A stretch of 64,000 bases of DNA from Aspidiotus rigidus (taxonomy: Eukaryota > Arthropoda > Insecta > Hemiptera > Diaspididae). How positions within the stretch are numbered: position 1 is the stretch's first letter; every line of letters starts with the position of its first letter. Both the position numbers and the translations under genes were made by a program. Positions 22,269 to 34,384 of the stretch are shown here, piece after piece. The stretch is taken from NCBI GenBank assembly GCA_035079385.1, contig JAVHKY010000016.1, positions 5,193,501 to 5,257,500 on the forward strand. Direction: 5' to 3'. The notes under the pieces were generated by a model that saw only the letters and a program-made list of their open reading frames with translations, did not search any database and was not told where the DNA came from.

Positions 22269-22740
22269 GTAAATTTTCTTCAATCGATTTTCTCGATCAA
22301 ATGTATTTCCTTCATCTAAATAACCTGTTTTGACTTGTTAAATGTCTTTGCTCTACCTTCTCCCTAATCTCTAAATATATGTCCATACGTCAGTCCGTAT
22401 ATTGACTTCTAGACTTGGGCTACTTTATATGAAGTATACTATGGCCTTATATTAGGCTACATAGTAAATTAAGCCTTTAGTATACTAGGCTTATACTAAC
22501 CTGCTCTGGTAATATGATTTCGGCAAGCATGTCATTGACGATCTTCGTTTCCTGATATTAACAACTATCAAAAAGAGCACGGTGCAAGATTAAATTTGTT
22601 GCTGATGATTCGTAAATTGACATTCGGAAATATATTGGTTGATAACGACGGTGTCTTTGTGGTGATATTTATGCCGTAGAATTTCGACAGTTTCAAAGGC
22701 GATTTGTTTTTGGAAAGAATTTTCGATGTGTAATAATTTC
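22269..22740. other. Start of intron 3 of esterase unit 1
   Basis: Non-coding; it aligns with 29843-30300 and 42947-43290 downstream of exon 3 in units 2 and 3. No gene is seen. Confidence 0.5.
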
Positions 22741-23345
22741 ACGTCATTTTTATCAAAGGTATATCTTTCTTCTACAATCTATTGCTTCTCCATGCTCACG
22801 GATACTGGTATGAACACTCCTTCCTTTCTCTTCAATGTAGATCGCTGGACACTCCTCACATTTGATTTTGTACACTCCACTCTGTTCCATATGTTCGATG
22901 AGGTCCTTTAGTCTGCTAAATAACTTCCTACAGGTGTTAAGGTTTTAGTTAGATGAGTGTATGTTCAAACGTCTCAGGACATTTGCTAGTTTAGAGGGAA
23001 GTTTTTTCCCAAGATAAGGGTCACGTATTCATCTTTCTGTTTTCCGTTCCATCTTTCAAGGGAAGGAGGTGGTGCTATCTAAAACTTTCTCGGGGAGTTT
23101 TTTCCATATCAGGTTTTCAATGTTGAGTTTGATACGATTTCTCTAAGAGATCTATTTCATTATATTTATTTCCTCCTGGAAAGCCTACGGGAGGAAATGC
23201 ACCTTACTATAATAAGCTGCATGTTTATGTCTTGAAGGGTAGTAAGACAATACATGGATTGTGCTCCAATACTGGCGGATTTTTGGAAAACTTGAAAGGT
23301 ATGGGATACAGCCTTCAATCGAAATTAATTGTAATACCGAAAACG
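22741..23345 (-). pseudogene. Penelope (second family) RT-thumb/GIY-YIG remnant in unit 1
   Basis: The minus strand matches the better preserved remnant at 30302-30870 in unit 2. The order and direction relative to the esterase exons are the same, so the remnant was duplicated together with the exons. Multiple frameshifts. Confidence 0.65.
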
Positions 23346-23444
23346 ACGGTTTCCTGAACATCCTGTTCTATTGATCTAATTGGTTTATTGAGAATTGAAA
23401 TCTTGAAGATTCTTAATTCTGAGTTCCTTGTATCATGGTGTGTA

Positions 23445-24000
23445 CCAGGTGGACCAGAAAGATGTTACCAGTTAAATGGGAGTTTGCGCTAAATTCACTC
23501 CAGCGCAAAAATGTGAAACATTAGACGTACTTCAAATCTACAAAATTTGTATTTCTTTTATCTTCAATTTGCGTCCCTACTCAAGTTTCTATTACTTTCT
23601 TGAGCCAAGTTATGGACCAAAATGTGTCAAAAATTGACCAATCTGCGAAAATTCTCAAAAATTAAAAATCGTTTGAACTTCCATATTTCCTTGATTTGAA
23701 AGTGAAATTTCATGCTGATTCCGAAAAAAATACCTAAATAACCTTATGAAGCTTAAAAGTGGGGCATTTTCAAGTTTTCATTTCAGAAATTTTGGCAAAT
23801 TGGTCAATTTTTGGCACATTTTGGTCCATAACTCGGCTCCAAAAAGTCGTAGAAAGTTGAGTGGAGGCCCAAATTGAAGATAAAATTGAGATACAAATTT
23901 TGTAGATTTGAAGTATACGTCTAACATTTTGCGTCTCTACGCTAGAACAGATCTAGTGCAAACTCCCATTTAACTGGTGACATCTTTCTGGTCCACCCGG
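23445..24000. mobile_element. 556-bp MITE related to the 2.85-kb foldback
   Basis: The ends are ccaggtggaccagaaagatg and its inverted copy with ccaccc, flanked by TA (23443-23444 and 24001-24002). Unit 2 at about 32998-33008 has the empty site (gcgtctatagcc versus gtgta...tatagc). The interior shows ttggtccataactcggct, also in the large element. Confidence 0.8.
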
Positions 24001-25560
24001 TATAGCTTAAAAGTAAGAATTTCTCCAACTCCCTTTCCATCCAATCATAATTATATATATCATGGCTCGAGAGTCACAATTTTTACAAGTCCAATCTGAG
24101 CTAGGTATCTATTATGGGAGGAAGACCTGAACCATTTTTGCAAAAAATGTTGAAATTGGAACATTTTTAGGTGGAGAGCGTTTCACCAACTTTTCCTATC
24201 GGAAAATACATCCGTCCGTTCGGGTTTCCTTACCGACCTATTAATTATTTATTTATTATAAGATTTTTTTGGCCGCAGAACTCCTCAGGAACTACCCGAG
24301 GGATTTTTTTGTACTTTGGTCATATTGTAGCATTGTATTTGAAGATGTGCACCTGCAATTTTTTTGAGGTTTGGATGAGTGGTTCTCGAGAAGTTTTTAT
24401 TTTTTTGAAAAATTTCTCATTACTACGTGTAGCTGCTTGCGTTACGTGAAGGGGATTTTCCTATCCTTTTTGTTATCAGTACGTGTATTGTGATGAAGAA
24501 CGTTTTAACCGGTTCATTCTTGACGAAGGGTTCATTGAATTAGCTCATATTATATATATTTTTTTCATTCTTATTATAGTCATATTCGACAAGAATACCT
24601 TGAGTTTGAGTGATTGAGGACAATTTCCTGGTCTTCATCAAGTGTGCTGCGAGACTCTTGGTGATTTCATTCTTAAATTTATTATTGATTTTATATTTTT
24701 ATTTTATTATTGTTTTTTGAAATAAGGAAATTTTTTTGTCTCTTTCTAGAGAGGAGCATTTTACCGATAGGGCCCATTTTTCAATTCGCGGTCATGTACT
24801 TAAATTGGTCATTATAGATGATAATTCTGAACATCGTTTCAAATATAAATAATATTAACACTGTTGAGAAAATTTCTCATTTTCTATTAAATAAAATAAA
24901 ATTTAGGTTTCCTTATTCTTGGATTGTAGGTCTTATAAGATTATTTTCTCCGCGGAACTCTTCCAAAACTACTGGATGAATCTTCTTGAAAGATGAGCAG
25001 ATTATAGTGCATTGGGTAGATAGTTCTTGAGATATACACAATGTTAGTATTCAAGAGCTGATTTGTGGTGTCTCAGGAGTTGAAAAAATTATTTTAAATT
25101 TGGACTAGCTTCTTGAGTGAGATTTGAGGTTAGACTTATGAGTGAACTAGGCTCGGATGATGTATTTTGATTTTTTTCATTCACGGCCACGTACTTTATC
25201 GGTGAATATATTGATGATAATTCTGAACATTGTTTCAAATCATAAATAGTATTAATACTATTAAGAAAATTTCTCAGTTTGAATTAAATAAAGCAGTTCG
25301 ACGTGTAAAGATGATAGAAAAAAAAATACAAGGTTACAATAATTTTTGCTGTAAAACAACTAAGCTGTTCTAATTGTTAAAGGCGCACAATTAGTCGGAA
25401 GGTTGAACAATTAAAAAAAAAAGAAAATGACGATAATGAAATAGCATGAACGGCGTAAAATTAAGAGCACAATAGATAATTATAATTTTGGAACGGTAAA
25501 AAAGTAGGAAGTGAGCAATTACAATTTTCGAAAAAAGTTTTTAATCATTAAGGTGAGTTT
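24001..25560. repeat. Two diverged direct repeats of ~400 bp
   Basis: 24001-24120 has fragments of the 45-bp element (catggctcgagagtcac). Then 24255-24900 and 24950-25310 are diverged direct copies sharing gatgataattctgaacat, cttataagat and gaaaatttctca. No coding signal is seen. Confidence 0.5.
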
Positions 25561-25804
25561 GGCCTTTTCCAGTTTTGTCCTCGGGGTATTATTTTGGGAG
25601 CTTATTTGTGCTCTCGTATTTTCATCCCAAGTGCATGATGACGCATCGCATGCTGATACACCATGGGCTGCATAAAGGAAGGACACGTACAATTCGACTC
25701 CTCAATGACCCAGACGCCGAAATGATGATCCAGGAAATCATCAACATTCTCTCACTGTCCCTTCTTTCTCTCGTTTTTTTTTTTTTTTTTTTTTTTATTT
25801 TTTT

Positions 25805-28490
25805 ATTTAAGCTACGCTTTGGGCTATTAGCTTGATATACAGTATTACATTACATTAAAGGTACAGTCATCTTAAAGGCTAATTTTACTATAATTTTATA
25901 GATAGTTAAAGGTTTTAAAGTAGAGAGAAAAGTTCGGCTGAGGTTAGGTATTGTACGAGTTCTGTGTATGAGGTGTCATTCTAAAGTGGGGTATGTTTAG
26001 TGAGTTTCGTAAAGTTGTAAGTTCAGGGCATGTAAAAATATGGTTTATGTCTATTGTATTTAAGAGACATTTTGGACAGTTGGGTGGTTCTGAACGTGAA
26101 AGGAGGTGTGAGTGGGTGAGTCGGGTGTGTCCTATTCTGAGGCGGGTTAAAACGGATGTTTCTTTTCTAGATGGTCTGCAAGTTGTGGGTTTGAGAGGGT
26201 TAGCCTTGATAGGGAGGAGTTTGTTTTCAAGTTGGTTAGACCATAGGTAAGACCATTTTTTATGTATTTTGAGGCAGTGGTGGTTTTTGATATCAGACGC
26301 TGGAATTTTCCGTGACACTCACGGTGTTGAAATTGGTTGAGTCTTTGGCTGCTTTGTCTACTATATCGCTCTGTTTTGGTCCTATGTATAAAGAAATCCA
26401 CACCAGGGTTACGGATGATGTAGCTTGTGTTATGATGTTGATGATGGTGTGGATTCTTTGAATGATGGGGTTTTGCGAGAAGATATTTTGGATGGCTGAA
26501 AATGATGATAACGCTGCCGTACAAAGTAGAATTAACGTATATCCATATCAACAATCAGGAAAAAAGGTTATTTTTTCCATATGTGAAGGATATCTTTTTC
26601 GCAGATCGTCGATATGGATATACGTCAATTCTACTTTGTACGGCAGAACGAGTCTGTAATTATCAGATGTTTGTTTTGAGGGGAAGTGGATATTTTTTCT
26701 AGGCATTTGAGGATCGCGAAAAGTTCTGCAGTGTATACTGAGGCTGAGTTTCGTATTTGAAAGCTGAAGAGAGAATTATTGATTGAGAAGGCTATCCCAG
26801 TTTTATTGTGACGTTTTGAGCCGTCTGTAAAACAAAGGATGTATGAAAGGTGGTTTTTTAAGAAATTTTCAATTTCTTTTTTGAGCTGTTTGTTGGGAGT
26901 GAAAGGTGAGAATTTGGTGAATTTGTCTTGGAAATTAGCTGTGTGTAGTGCCTATGGAGGGATGGAGTTGAAGATAGGAAGTAGAGGGTAGAAGGTGAAT
27001 TTTTGTTCGTTACTTCGTTCCAGGTTGAGTTTCATGTGTTTTGTGGTGTCCAAAGAGAAATTGTCTATGTTGTTGGGGAGGAAAAAATGGTCGAAAGTCG
27101 GTGTGTTTGGGTTCAAGGATATGTTGGTCAGAAAAGAGGTCGTAAGTATTTGTCTGCGGTATTCGAGAGGAGGTTCGCTAGCTTCAGCGCAAAGGCTGAG
27201 GCTAGGGCTTGTTCGAAAAGCACCTAGCGCAAGGCGGAGAGATGAGTTTTGGATTGGGTCTAAAGTTGAGAGAGCTGGTTTCTTTGCAAGTCCATAAATT
27301 GGGGCCCCGTAGTCAAGCTGTGAGCGGATCAGGCTGCGGTATAGTTGTGATAAAATTTTGCTGTTGCACCCTGTGCTAGGATGCGCGAGATATTTGAGGA
27401 CATTCAGAGTGCGATTACATTTTCCTTTAAGGTATTTAATATGTGGTATCTAGGTTGAAGTTTGATCGAATATGAGGCCGTTGTATTAAGGATGTGAATT
27501 TGTTTTTTGTTGAGTGAGAGGGGAGGTATTATAGTTGGGATAGGTCTTCTGTGGCGAAAAATTATTAGTTGTGTTTTCTTTTCTGAAAAACGAAAACCGT
27601 TTTCTGATGCCCAGTTTGATAGGTTGTTGAGGTTATCTTGGAGAAGGCGATGTGCTCGGCTTGGTAATTTGGATTTGACGGATATACTATAGTCGTCTGC
27701 GTAGAGTCTTTGGGTATATCGTTTATGGCGACCATAAACAGGAAGACGTTGACGCCATTTTGTTTACTGTGAGATGATGAAGTCTTATTTTGGATCCGTA
27801 CAGTTATAAGTCTATTTTCAAGGAATGTTTTGTGGATGTTAGGGAGGTTTCCGCGTAGACCATGGTTGTATAGTTTTTGGACAATAAGATACTCCAGACT
27901 CGCGGGAAGGCTTGCTCAAGGTCAAAAAATATTGATTTTGATATGCGTGCGTCTTGAATATAGTATTGTAAGTCGGCTAGAGCATGGGTGGTGCTTCTTT
28001 TCTTACGTGATCCGAACTGATATTGTGAGATGAGGTTGTTTGACTCAAGGTACTATGTTAGTCTCTTGTTCAAAATTTTTTCGAAAATTTTTCCCAAAAC
28101 GCTGGTTATTGCTATGAGACGGTAGGATGTGATTACTAGTGGGTCAGAGCCAGGTTTAAGTATTGGAATAATGGTAGCTAGTTTCCAGTTGTTGGGGTAT
28201 TGACCTTGTTTGAAAATTTATTTGTATAAATTAAGAATGTCGGTTATAGAGTTTTCGTGTAAGTTTTTTAGCATGTATGGGTGTATTCTGTCTGGGCCTG
28301 GTGATGTGTTTTTGATGTCTGCTTGAATGGCAATGTTGATTTCAATAAGGGTGATGGGAAGGTTGTATGGAAGGTCCAAGTTTTTGGTGAAAAAATTGAT
28401 TGGGGACATTTCAGCTATTTTTTTTTTAGCTTGAAAGTTTGCGTCGTAATTTTTATTTGATGAAACTGATTCGTAGTGAGAGGCGTATTC
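25805..28490 (-). pseudogene. I/Jockey-type LINE, RT and RNase H, decayed
   Basis: Read on the minus strand from 28490: IKNTSPGPDRIHPYMLKNL, then WKLATIIPILKPGSDP and LGKIFEKILNKRL (RT fingers/palm, about 28200-28060). LYADDYSISVKSKL follows (motif C, about 27700-27650). SVYTAELFAILKCL and SDIVDKAAKDS (RNase H, about 26750-26350) come next, then RLRIGHTRLTHSHLL...CPKC...HIFTCPEL (C-terminal zinc finger, about 26150-26020). The 3' end is a poly(A), seen as a T run at about 25770-25802. Several frameshifts and the MITE at 26515-26645 disrupt it. An RNase H after RT suggests the I group rather than Jockey proper. Confidence 0.8.
26515..26645. mobile_element. 131-bp hairpin MITE inside the LINE
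   Basis: tgccgtacaaagtagaatt...acgtatatccatat on the left is mirrored by atatggatatacgt...aattctactttgtacggca on the right, giving TIRs of about 34 bp. It interrupts the RNase H region of the LINE. Confidence 0.75.
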
Positions 28491-29090
28491 ATACATAACA
28501 TTGTACTTACAATGTGTGGTTTACCAGTAGCCACGGTGAAATGGGCGGTCCGACCCCGCACTTTTTTCTTTGATACCTTCCGGTTTTCGAGAGGCCAATG
28601 GAACGCGCTAGTCCACAGTTTCAGAGAGATTGTCGGAGAATTAGCGAAATCATCCAGAAATGAAGTCTCCATGGTGAAAAACGAGATGGAAATAAAGAAT
28701 TGATGTAGCCCTGTAACGTTTGTACGAGTACACGACAAGAGTAACTACAGTATGAACGATAAATATTATCGAATAATTCGCATCCTAAAAGATGTTGAAC
28801 ACTTTTCAACGTGAATCACTCTTGACGCGTGAATCATTGTAAAAAAAAAATTGGGACAAATACGCCCACCAATTTGCCGGTTTTATCACTGAAAAGCGAC
28901 CATGTGCAAACGAACATCAATACCAAAAAATTAAAAAATTTATTTTTAGTAATTAGTGAAATTATTGCTCAAACGTGTTAAATTATTGTTAACGAGTTAT
29001 TGTTTTTTCTCATTTATTTATTGCTTATACCTATAATTTACATATTCAGGAACCTACTTTTAGAACCATCTTTCTTAGCGTGCAAAATAG
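28491..29090. other. Spacer between LINE and esterase unit 2
   Basis: No gene is recognised; short frames on both strands (28415-28809) overlap each other and lack domains. Confidence 0.4.
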
Positions 29091-29171
29091 TTCTCCCCGT
29101 TGAAAAGAACATCGAATCTTGTTCATATCGTTAAATAAGTTTATTTTTAAGTTAATTTAATATACTTAAGT

Positions 29172-29203
29172 GATAAAAAGCTTCCTTTTGTCGCAAGATC
29201 AGC
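29172..29203 (+). promoter_or_regulatory. Putative core promoter of esterase unit 2
   Basis: gataaaaag is spaced about 28 bases from an atcagc initiator-like site 10 bases before the ATG, as in unit 1. Evidence is pattern spacing only. Confidence 0.3.
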
Positions 29204-29210
29204 ATACATT

Positions 29211-29842
29211 ATGCAAAGATGTTTTTTAATGCTTACGTTAATTTCTGCCTCACACGGTTCAGTCATTGTCAGAGTGCAGCACGGTGAACTCCGAGGAACA
29301 GAAGATGTCTCCAGAGGCGGCTTCAAGTATTTTAGTTTCCGTGGAGTGCCTTACGCAGAGGCTCCGATAGGCGAATTTCGATTTCAAGTGTGTAACTTAC
29401 TTTCCGAAATCTGCTGACAAATTTCACGATATTCCATCCGTTTGTACCATTATTGTATACATTCTTAAAGGACCCTCAACCTTTGAAGAATTGGAGCCAT
29501 GTACGAGAAGCTGTAGAATATTCTAGCATCTGTGCTCAAACAACATCTAGTGATCCAGAAAAAGTTCTTGGAAGTGAAGATTGTCTCTACCTCAATGTTT
29601 TTACCCCCCAAGTAAAGAATCTTTCTGATATTGAGTTATACATCACAAAAATTAAGGATGCGGGGTATTGATTTCTACCATTGTTCAGATAAATGATTCT
29701 AAAGATGGCTCGAGATTGCCAGTTTTGGTTTGGATTCACGGTGGTAGTTTCAAGATGGGAGCTGGATCTCTTCATGGGCCAGATTATTTAATGGATAAAC
29801 CAATTGTGGTAGTCACCATGAACTATCGACTCGGAGTCCTTG
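29211..29842 (+). CDS. Carboxylesterase unit 2, exons 1-3 only (partial)
   Basis: Exons are 29211-29387, 29471-29611 and 29689-29842, offset by exactly 7574 bases from unit 1 with the same splice borders. The product starts [16 protein letters not shown] and contains [12 protein letters not shown] and NYRLGVLG with the phase-1 donor. It is closer to unit 3 than to unit 1 in the leader. No stop or frameshift is seen. Exons 4-10 are absent before unit 3; the following intron-like DNA carries the Penelope remnant and then a 2-kb foldback. As with unit 1, it is either a truncated gene or an alternative 5' cassette. Confidence 0.8.
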
Positions 29843-30301
29843 GTAAATTTTCTTCAATCGATTTTCTCGATCACATATATTTCCTTCATCAAAATAACCT
29901 GTTTTGACACGTTAAATGTCATTTCTCTCACCTCCTCCCTAATCTCTAAATATATGTCCGTACGTCTCTCCGTATGGTTGATTTCTAGACTTGAGCCACT
30001 TCATATGAAGTACACTATAGCGATAGTAAATTCAGCCTTTAGTATACTCCAGTAATACGATTTTGGCAAGCGTCCCATTGACGATCTTCGACAACAACTG
30101 AAAATCCTGATAATTATTAACAACTATGAAGAAGAGTACAGTGCAAGATAAAATTTGTCGCGGGTGATTGGTAACTTCACATTCGGAAATACGTATATTG
30201 GTTAATGACGATAGCGGCGTCTTTGTTGTGGTATTTATACCGCAGTTTCGAACGCGATTCGTTTTAGGAAAGAATTTTCAATGTGTAATAGTTTCACGTC
30301 A

Positions 30302-30870
30302 TTCTTATCTGAAAGGTATATTTTTCTTCTATAATATCAGTTGCGAATGCTGATTTTTTGGGTTGGATCTTTTCTATTGCTTCTTCATGCTCACGGACTC
30401 TGGTATTAACGCTCCTTCCTGTCTCTCCAATGCGGATCGCTGGACACTCTCGATATTTGATTTTGTACACTCCCCTCTCGTCCATATGTTCGATAGGGTC
30501 TTTTAGTTTACCGAATAACTTCCTACAGGTCTGAGGAAAATTGTTTCCCAGGGTAAGGAATACATATCCATTTTTATTTTTCGGATTCCATTTTTTGAGG
30601 GAGGGAGGTGGTGCTATCCAAGGCTTTCTTGATGAGATTTTTCCGTACCCCACTTCTCTGGGCGATTTCTTCCATTATATTCATTTCTTTCTGGAAAGCC
30701 CATGGGAGATGAGGAAGCGAAACGAGTCGGTGCACCATACTGTAATAAGCTACATGTCGTTTGTTGAAGGGCAGTAAGACGAGGCATGGATGGTACACCG
30801 GTATTGGTGAGTTTTCTGAAACCTGGAAGGTATGGGCTACAGCTTCCAATAAAAATCGTATTACCCAACG
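30302..30870 (-). pseudogene. Penelope (second family) RT-thumb and GIY-YIG remnant in unit 2
   Basis: The minus strand encodes [20 protein letters not shown], typical of the PLE region between RT and endonuclease. After a frameshift comes a 119-residue frame (30653-30294) with LGNNFPQTCRKLFGKLKDPI and GVYKIKYRECPAIRIGETGR, the GIY-YIG core. The first Tyr block is GVY and the second is IRIGETGR, so one catalytic Tyr is changed. It is a distinct family from the copies at 5-11 kb. Confidence 0.8.
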
Positions 30871-30915
30871 GCTTCCTTAACAGAGTTAAACGAAAAACGC
30901 ACAGATCTTGTTCTA

Positions 30916-32915
30916 ATAGTCTATGGGCCATAATAGAAAATAGTGGTTTTTGGTACCACGGGGGGCGGGGGGACAAAGCGTCACTTTGGGATATGTTAGT
31001 AGGGGTGATACTTGATATAAAAAACGATGATAGACATCTGAGAAGAGCAGCTTTCCAAAATGGCGGCCAATTTCAAAATGGCGGATCGGTCTTGTGTTAA
31101 TAGGCGAATAACTCATGTTGTATGGGTCGAATTTTCTACTTTTCTCTTTAAATAAAAGAAAATGAGGCCCCGAATGACATATCCAACTTTCCGTCCCTCA
31201 AATCCTGTAATAAATTTTCTGTGGCAGGTTCTAGCTCCCTAAAATCAATGTTTTGCAAATATCTTGAAAAATTGCGTATCAATCATGAAATATCTCAGAT
31301 AAAGAAAGTTCCTCGTGAAATTGGTTGTAGAAAATACCATTCAAACTTTGCTATGCGTCCAATTATCAGCTTAAAAAGTTCGTCGAATTGGTAATTTTGG
31401 GAAAAAGTCAATTTTTCAGCAATAAATATCTAAAAAATCAAACACTAACCAAATAAAATTCCAAACAAAAACTGTTTATTGAAAAATTTTAGCTGCAAAA
31501 TAGATTGCTTAAACTTTCTTCCAAAATTTGTCGAAAGTTCTGAGCTTTTGGAAGGAAATTTATTGTTTCAGGGTGTTCAGTTCGTCACTTTTGAGTGACA
31601 TGGTCACTTTTTTAGGCTTCAGTCGTTTCTAGTCACTTTTTAAGGAAAGTAGTTACTTTTGTCACTTTTTTATCCATACTTAAAAATCACAAGTTTTTTC
31701 GGTGTTGCCATCACTCGGTATGTGTTTGACAGCGGATCTTTCTTTCTTTTTTTTTTCATCTGGTACCCTCGTATCTCGCTTCCCACACCACTTAGAGCCT
31801 TGTTCTTGTTCTTGTTCTTTTTTTTCTTTTTGTTAAATTCGTCTTTGAACAGAGAGTGACGATGGCTGGTTTTGGATAAAATTTGAAGCAAATTTAGTCG
31901 AAAAATTACACGAATTTGTCCGCGTCTTTACCCGCACACAAAGAAAATATCTTTGCTCATCGTGTCGCGTTGTATCGTGTTCCTTCCTGATAACTTTGTA
32001 ACTCTCCCCTCCTTGCACTGGCGATCCAGATGCTCCAGGGTGCGGTGTTAACACGGCATACAATCTTACAACTGTTGGTCTTTTTAGGAGTAATGTGAAT
32101 ATCAATATCAATGTAATAAGGTATTCTGTAATTTTTTTTATTTCAAGTTGCTGTTACTCTTTGAGATTATAATTATGTCATCAGCTGCCGTCAAAAAAAA
32201 AAAGAAAAATTGATGGATACGCTTTATTGTCCATGAATTTCTCTTCTTCTTTGAAAAATTTGCAAGACAATGACAGAATGACTGAAATACGGACGAGTTA
32301 CAGAAAACTGGTGGATAATTTGATAATGCAGTTGCTTTTTGTACCAATTGAGCATTTTCTTCTTTTTATCAGTCCAATTATTATAATTTATTAATAAAAA
32401 AATGTTTTGGGACACATCGCTTGCATAATTACTTTTTAACTAAAAATAATTCAAATAAAATATTTTTTTTAAAATCAGCTGTTGCTCATGAAGTAGTTTG
32501 AATTGACTTTATCGTAACTGAACTAAATAGAAAAAAATAAGAGTTTGAATAGGAAGAACTCTATTGTTAGTAAACAAAATATTAAATCATTTTGTAATCA
32601 AACATTCGTATGTAAAAGCTTACAGCAGCACTATAGTATCCACTTATGGATAGGGGGGACGGGAAGTTGGATATGTTATTCGGGGCCTCATTTTCTTTTA
32701 TTGAGAGAGAAAAGTAGAAAATTCGACCCATACAACATGAATTATTCGCCTATTAACACAAAACTGATCCACCATTTTGAAATTGGCCACCATTTTGAAA
32801 GGCTGCTCTTCTCAGATGTCTATCATCGTTTTTTATATCAAGTATAAATCAACCCTACTAACGTATCCCGAAGTAACCCGAATAGTACCGCATCTTCATA
32901 TGGCCCATCGACTAT
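30916..32915. mobile_element. 2.0-kb foldback element with ~280-bp arms
   Basis: The left arm (30916-31196) and right arm (about 32645-32915) are inverted copies at roughly 90 percent by eye. They share atagtc(t/g)atgggccata at the tips and aaaacgatgatagacatctg inside. The centre is non-coding and includes tcactttttt repeats. Unit 1 at about 23362-23385 shows the uninterrupted sequence (gttctattgatctaattgg). Confidence 0.75.
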
Positions 32916-32999
32916 AAAGGTCGAATTGGTTTTGTATTGAGAATTCAAATTGAAATCTTGAAGATTCTCTATTATGAGTTTCTTGTATCAGGGCGTCTA

Positions 33000-33309
33000 T
33001 AGCCTAAAGTAAAAATTTCTGTAAGTCTCTTTCCTTCCTATCATATATCATGGCTCGAGAGTCAACATTTTTCTCAGTCCCTCGCATACCTTCAAGTCCC
33101 TTTCCTGTCATATGTCCGCCGTGTGGCGTGCGTTGAAAAACTGACAAAAAATTTGACTCCTATTGTATAGCTTGGAGGATGAAATTTTTTCAAATGCCCG
33201 TTCTATCATAATATAGCTTGAGAGTCAACATGTTTCGAAGTTTTTTGCCGGACAGCGCATGGCGCAATCCAAAATTTTCAAAAAAACCCTCAAAGAACAG
33301 ATTCCCTGT
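33000..33309. repeat. 45-bp element fragments at the unit 2/unit 3 junction
   Basis: Units of the minisatellite (catggctcgagagtcaac, tagcttgagagtcaac) and the ttgccggacagcgcatggcg box occur here, as at 44280-44460 in unit 3 and 61905-61935. Confidence 0.55.
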
Positions 33310-33401
33310 AAAAATGGTACATATCCCAATGTCTGTCTTGATGACGTCACTAAGGTTGATAGATGGTATTACGAGTTGATGACTTCATGAAGGTGTATTT
33401 T

Positions 33402-33660
33402 TTGACATGTTTCATGTCTTTTCTCTCGCCGGACCCCGATTTTGAAACTCGCGAGTACATCCCCCTCCCCCCCCCCCGTCAAGAGAGACCGTGCGTCCGT
33501 GCACATCTCTATCCCGCGGGTGATTCAATAATTTGCGAGCACACCTCGCGTGCGTCCGTGCACATCTCTACCCCGTGGGTGATTTAGAAATTTGCGAGTA
33601 CACCCAGCGTGCGTCCGTGCTAATGACCTTGGGACTTAATATAAAGACATGAAACATGAT
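33402..33660. mobile_element. MITE-like repeat with tttcatgtc TIRs and ~65-bp tandem units
   Basis: atgtttcatgtc at the left and gacatgaaacat at the right are inverted. Three GC-richer tandem units share gcgtgcgtccgtgc and atttgcgag. Related copies lie in introns 3 and 6 of the esterase at 42.3 kb. Confidence 0.55.
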
Positions 33661-33955
33661 CTTCATTTATTTGGCTACGCCAGAAAATTTCTTTCTTTTT
33701 TTCTTTTTTTTTTTTTAGTTTAATTTCGTAGAGAAGAGGGACTCACAAGGACCACAGCGTAATTTCAAGAAGAATTATGATACGTAGTTACAATTATAGG
33801 TAGAAAATTCCAACTACATGGCAGATGAATGAAAATAGCAAAGGTGGCGGGTTCTTCGTTACCATTGCAGAAGATGTTACGGCTACTAATTTTTTAATTT
33901 ATATTTGTGCGTCGAAACGACTGTCTTGGAAAATTAAGAAATAGTATATTACGCT

Positions 33956-34384
33956 ATAAGGGACGGAGGAGAGCGATTTCTATACGAGCGCTTTGGCGAC
34001 CCGAGCCGCGGCGAGGGCCGCCATGCAGCGTGAGTATATAGCTTTCCTCCGTTCACGTGTGGCGTACGCTATTTTTCGGTTCACACGAATAAAAACGCAA
34101 ATGCGAGATGATCTATAACTAAAATTTTCACTTTTTTATTAGAGCTAACATTGTTGATGGAAACACACATAGAATAACGAAATTGTTACAATTAATGAAC
34201 ACAAGGAAAAATTCGAGTGTTATATTTAAAATTATTAAAAGATCAGATAGACCAAGAACACGCATGCAAAATGCGCGCATGCGCGCAACCTAACTCTTCG
34301 AGCCCTAAAGTAAAGAAACGCGTCTTCGCGTCTTACAACGAAGTACCGAAGGAACGCGTTTTTATTCATGTGAACCGAAAAAAG
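33956..34384. mobile_element. Insertion containing a MITE with ttcggttcacacgaataaaa ends
   Basis: At about 34075-34100 and 34355-34380, inverted ends ttcggttcaca(c/t)gaata and gcgtttttattc bound about 310 bp. The preceding 33956-34072 is GC-richer (gagccgcggcgagggccgcc) and is also absent from unit 1. Confidence 0.6.

Noticed and set aside
25575..25835. 86-aa plus-strand frame with IRLLNDPDAEMMIQEI text
   Set aside because: It looks somewhat protein-like but runs into the T run that is the LINE poly(A) on the other strand. I recognise no family and see no splice signals.
33960..34080. GC-rich patch as a tRNA or CpG-island promoter
   Set aside because: No cloverleaf arms or B-box could be found, and the patch is absent from the paralogous unit 1, so it is more likely part of an insertion.
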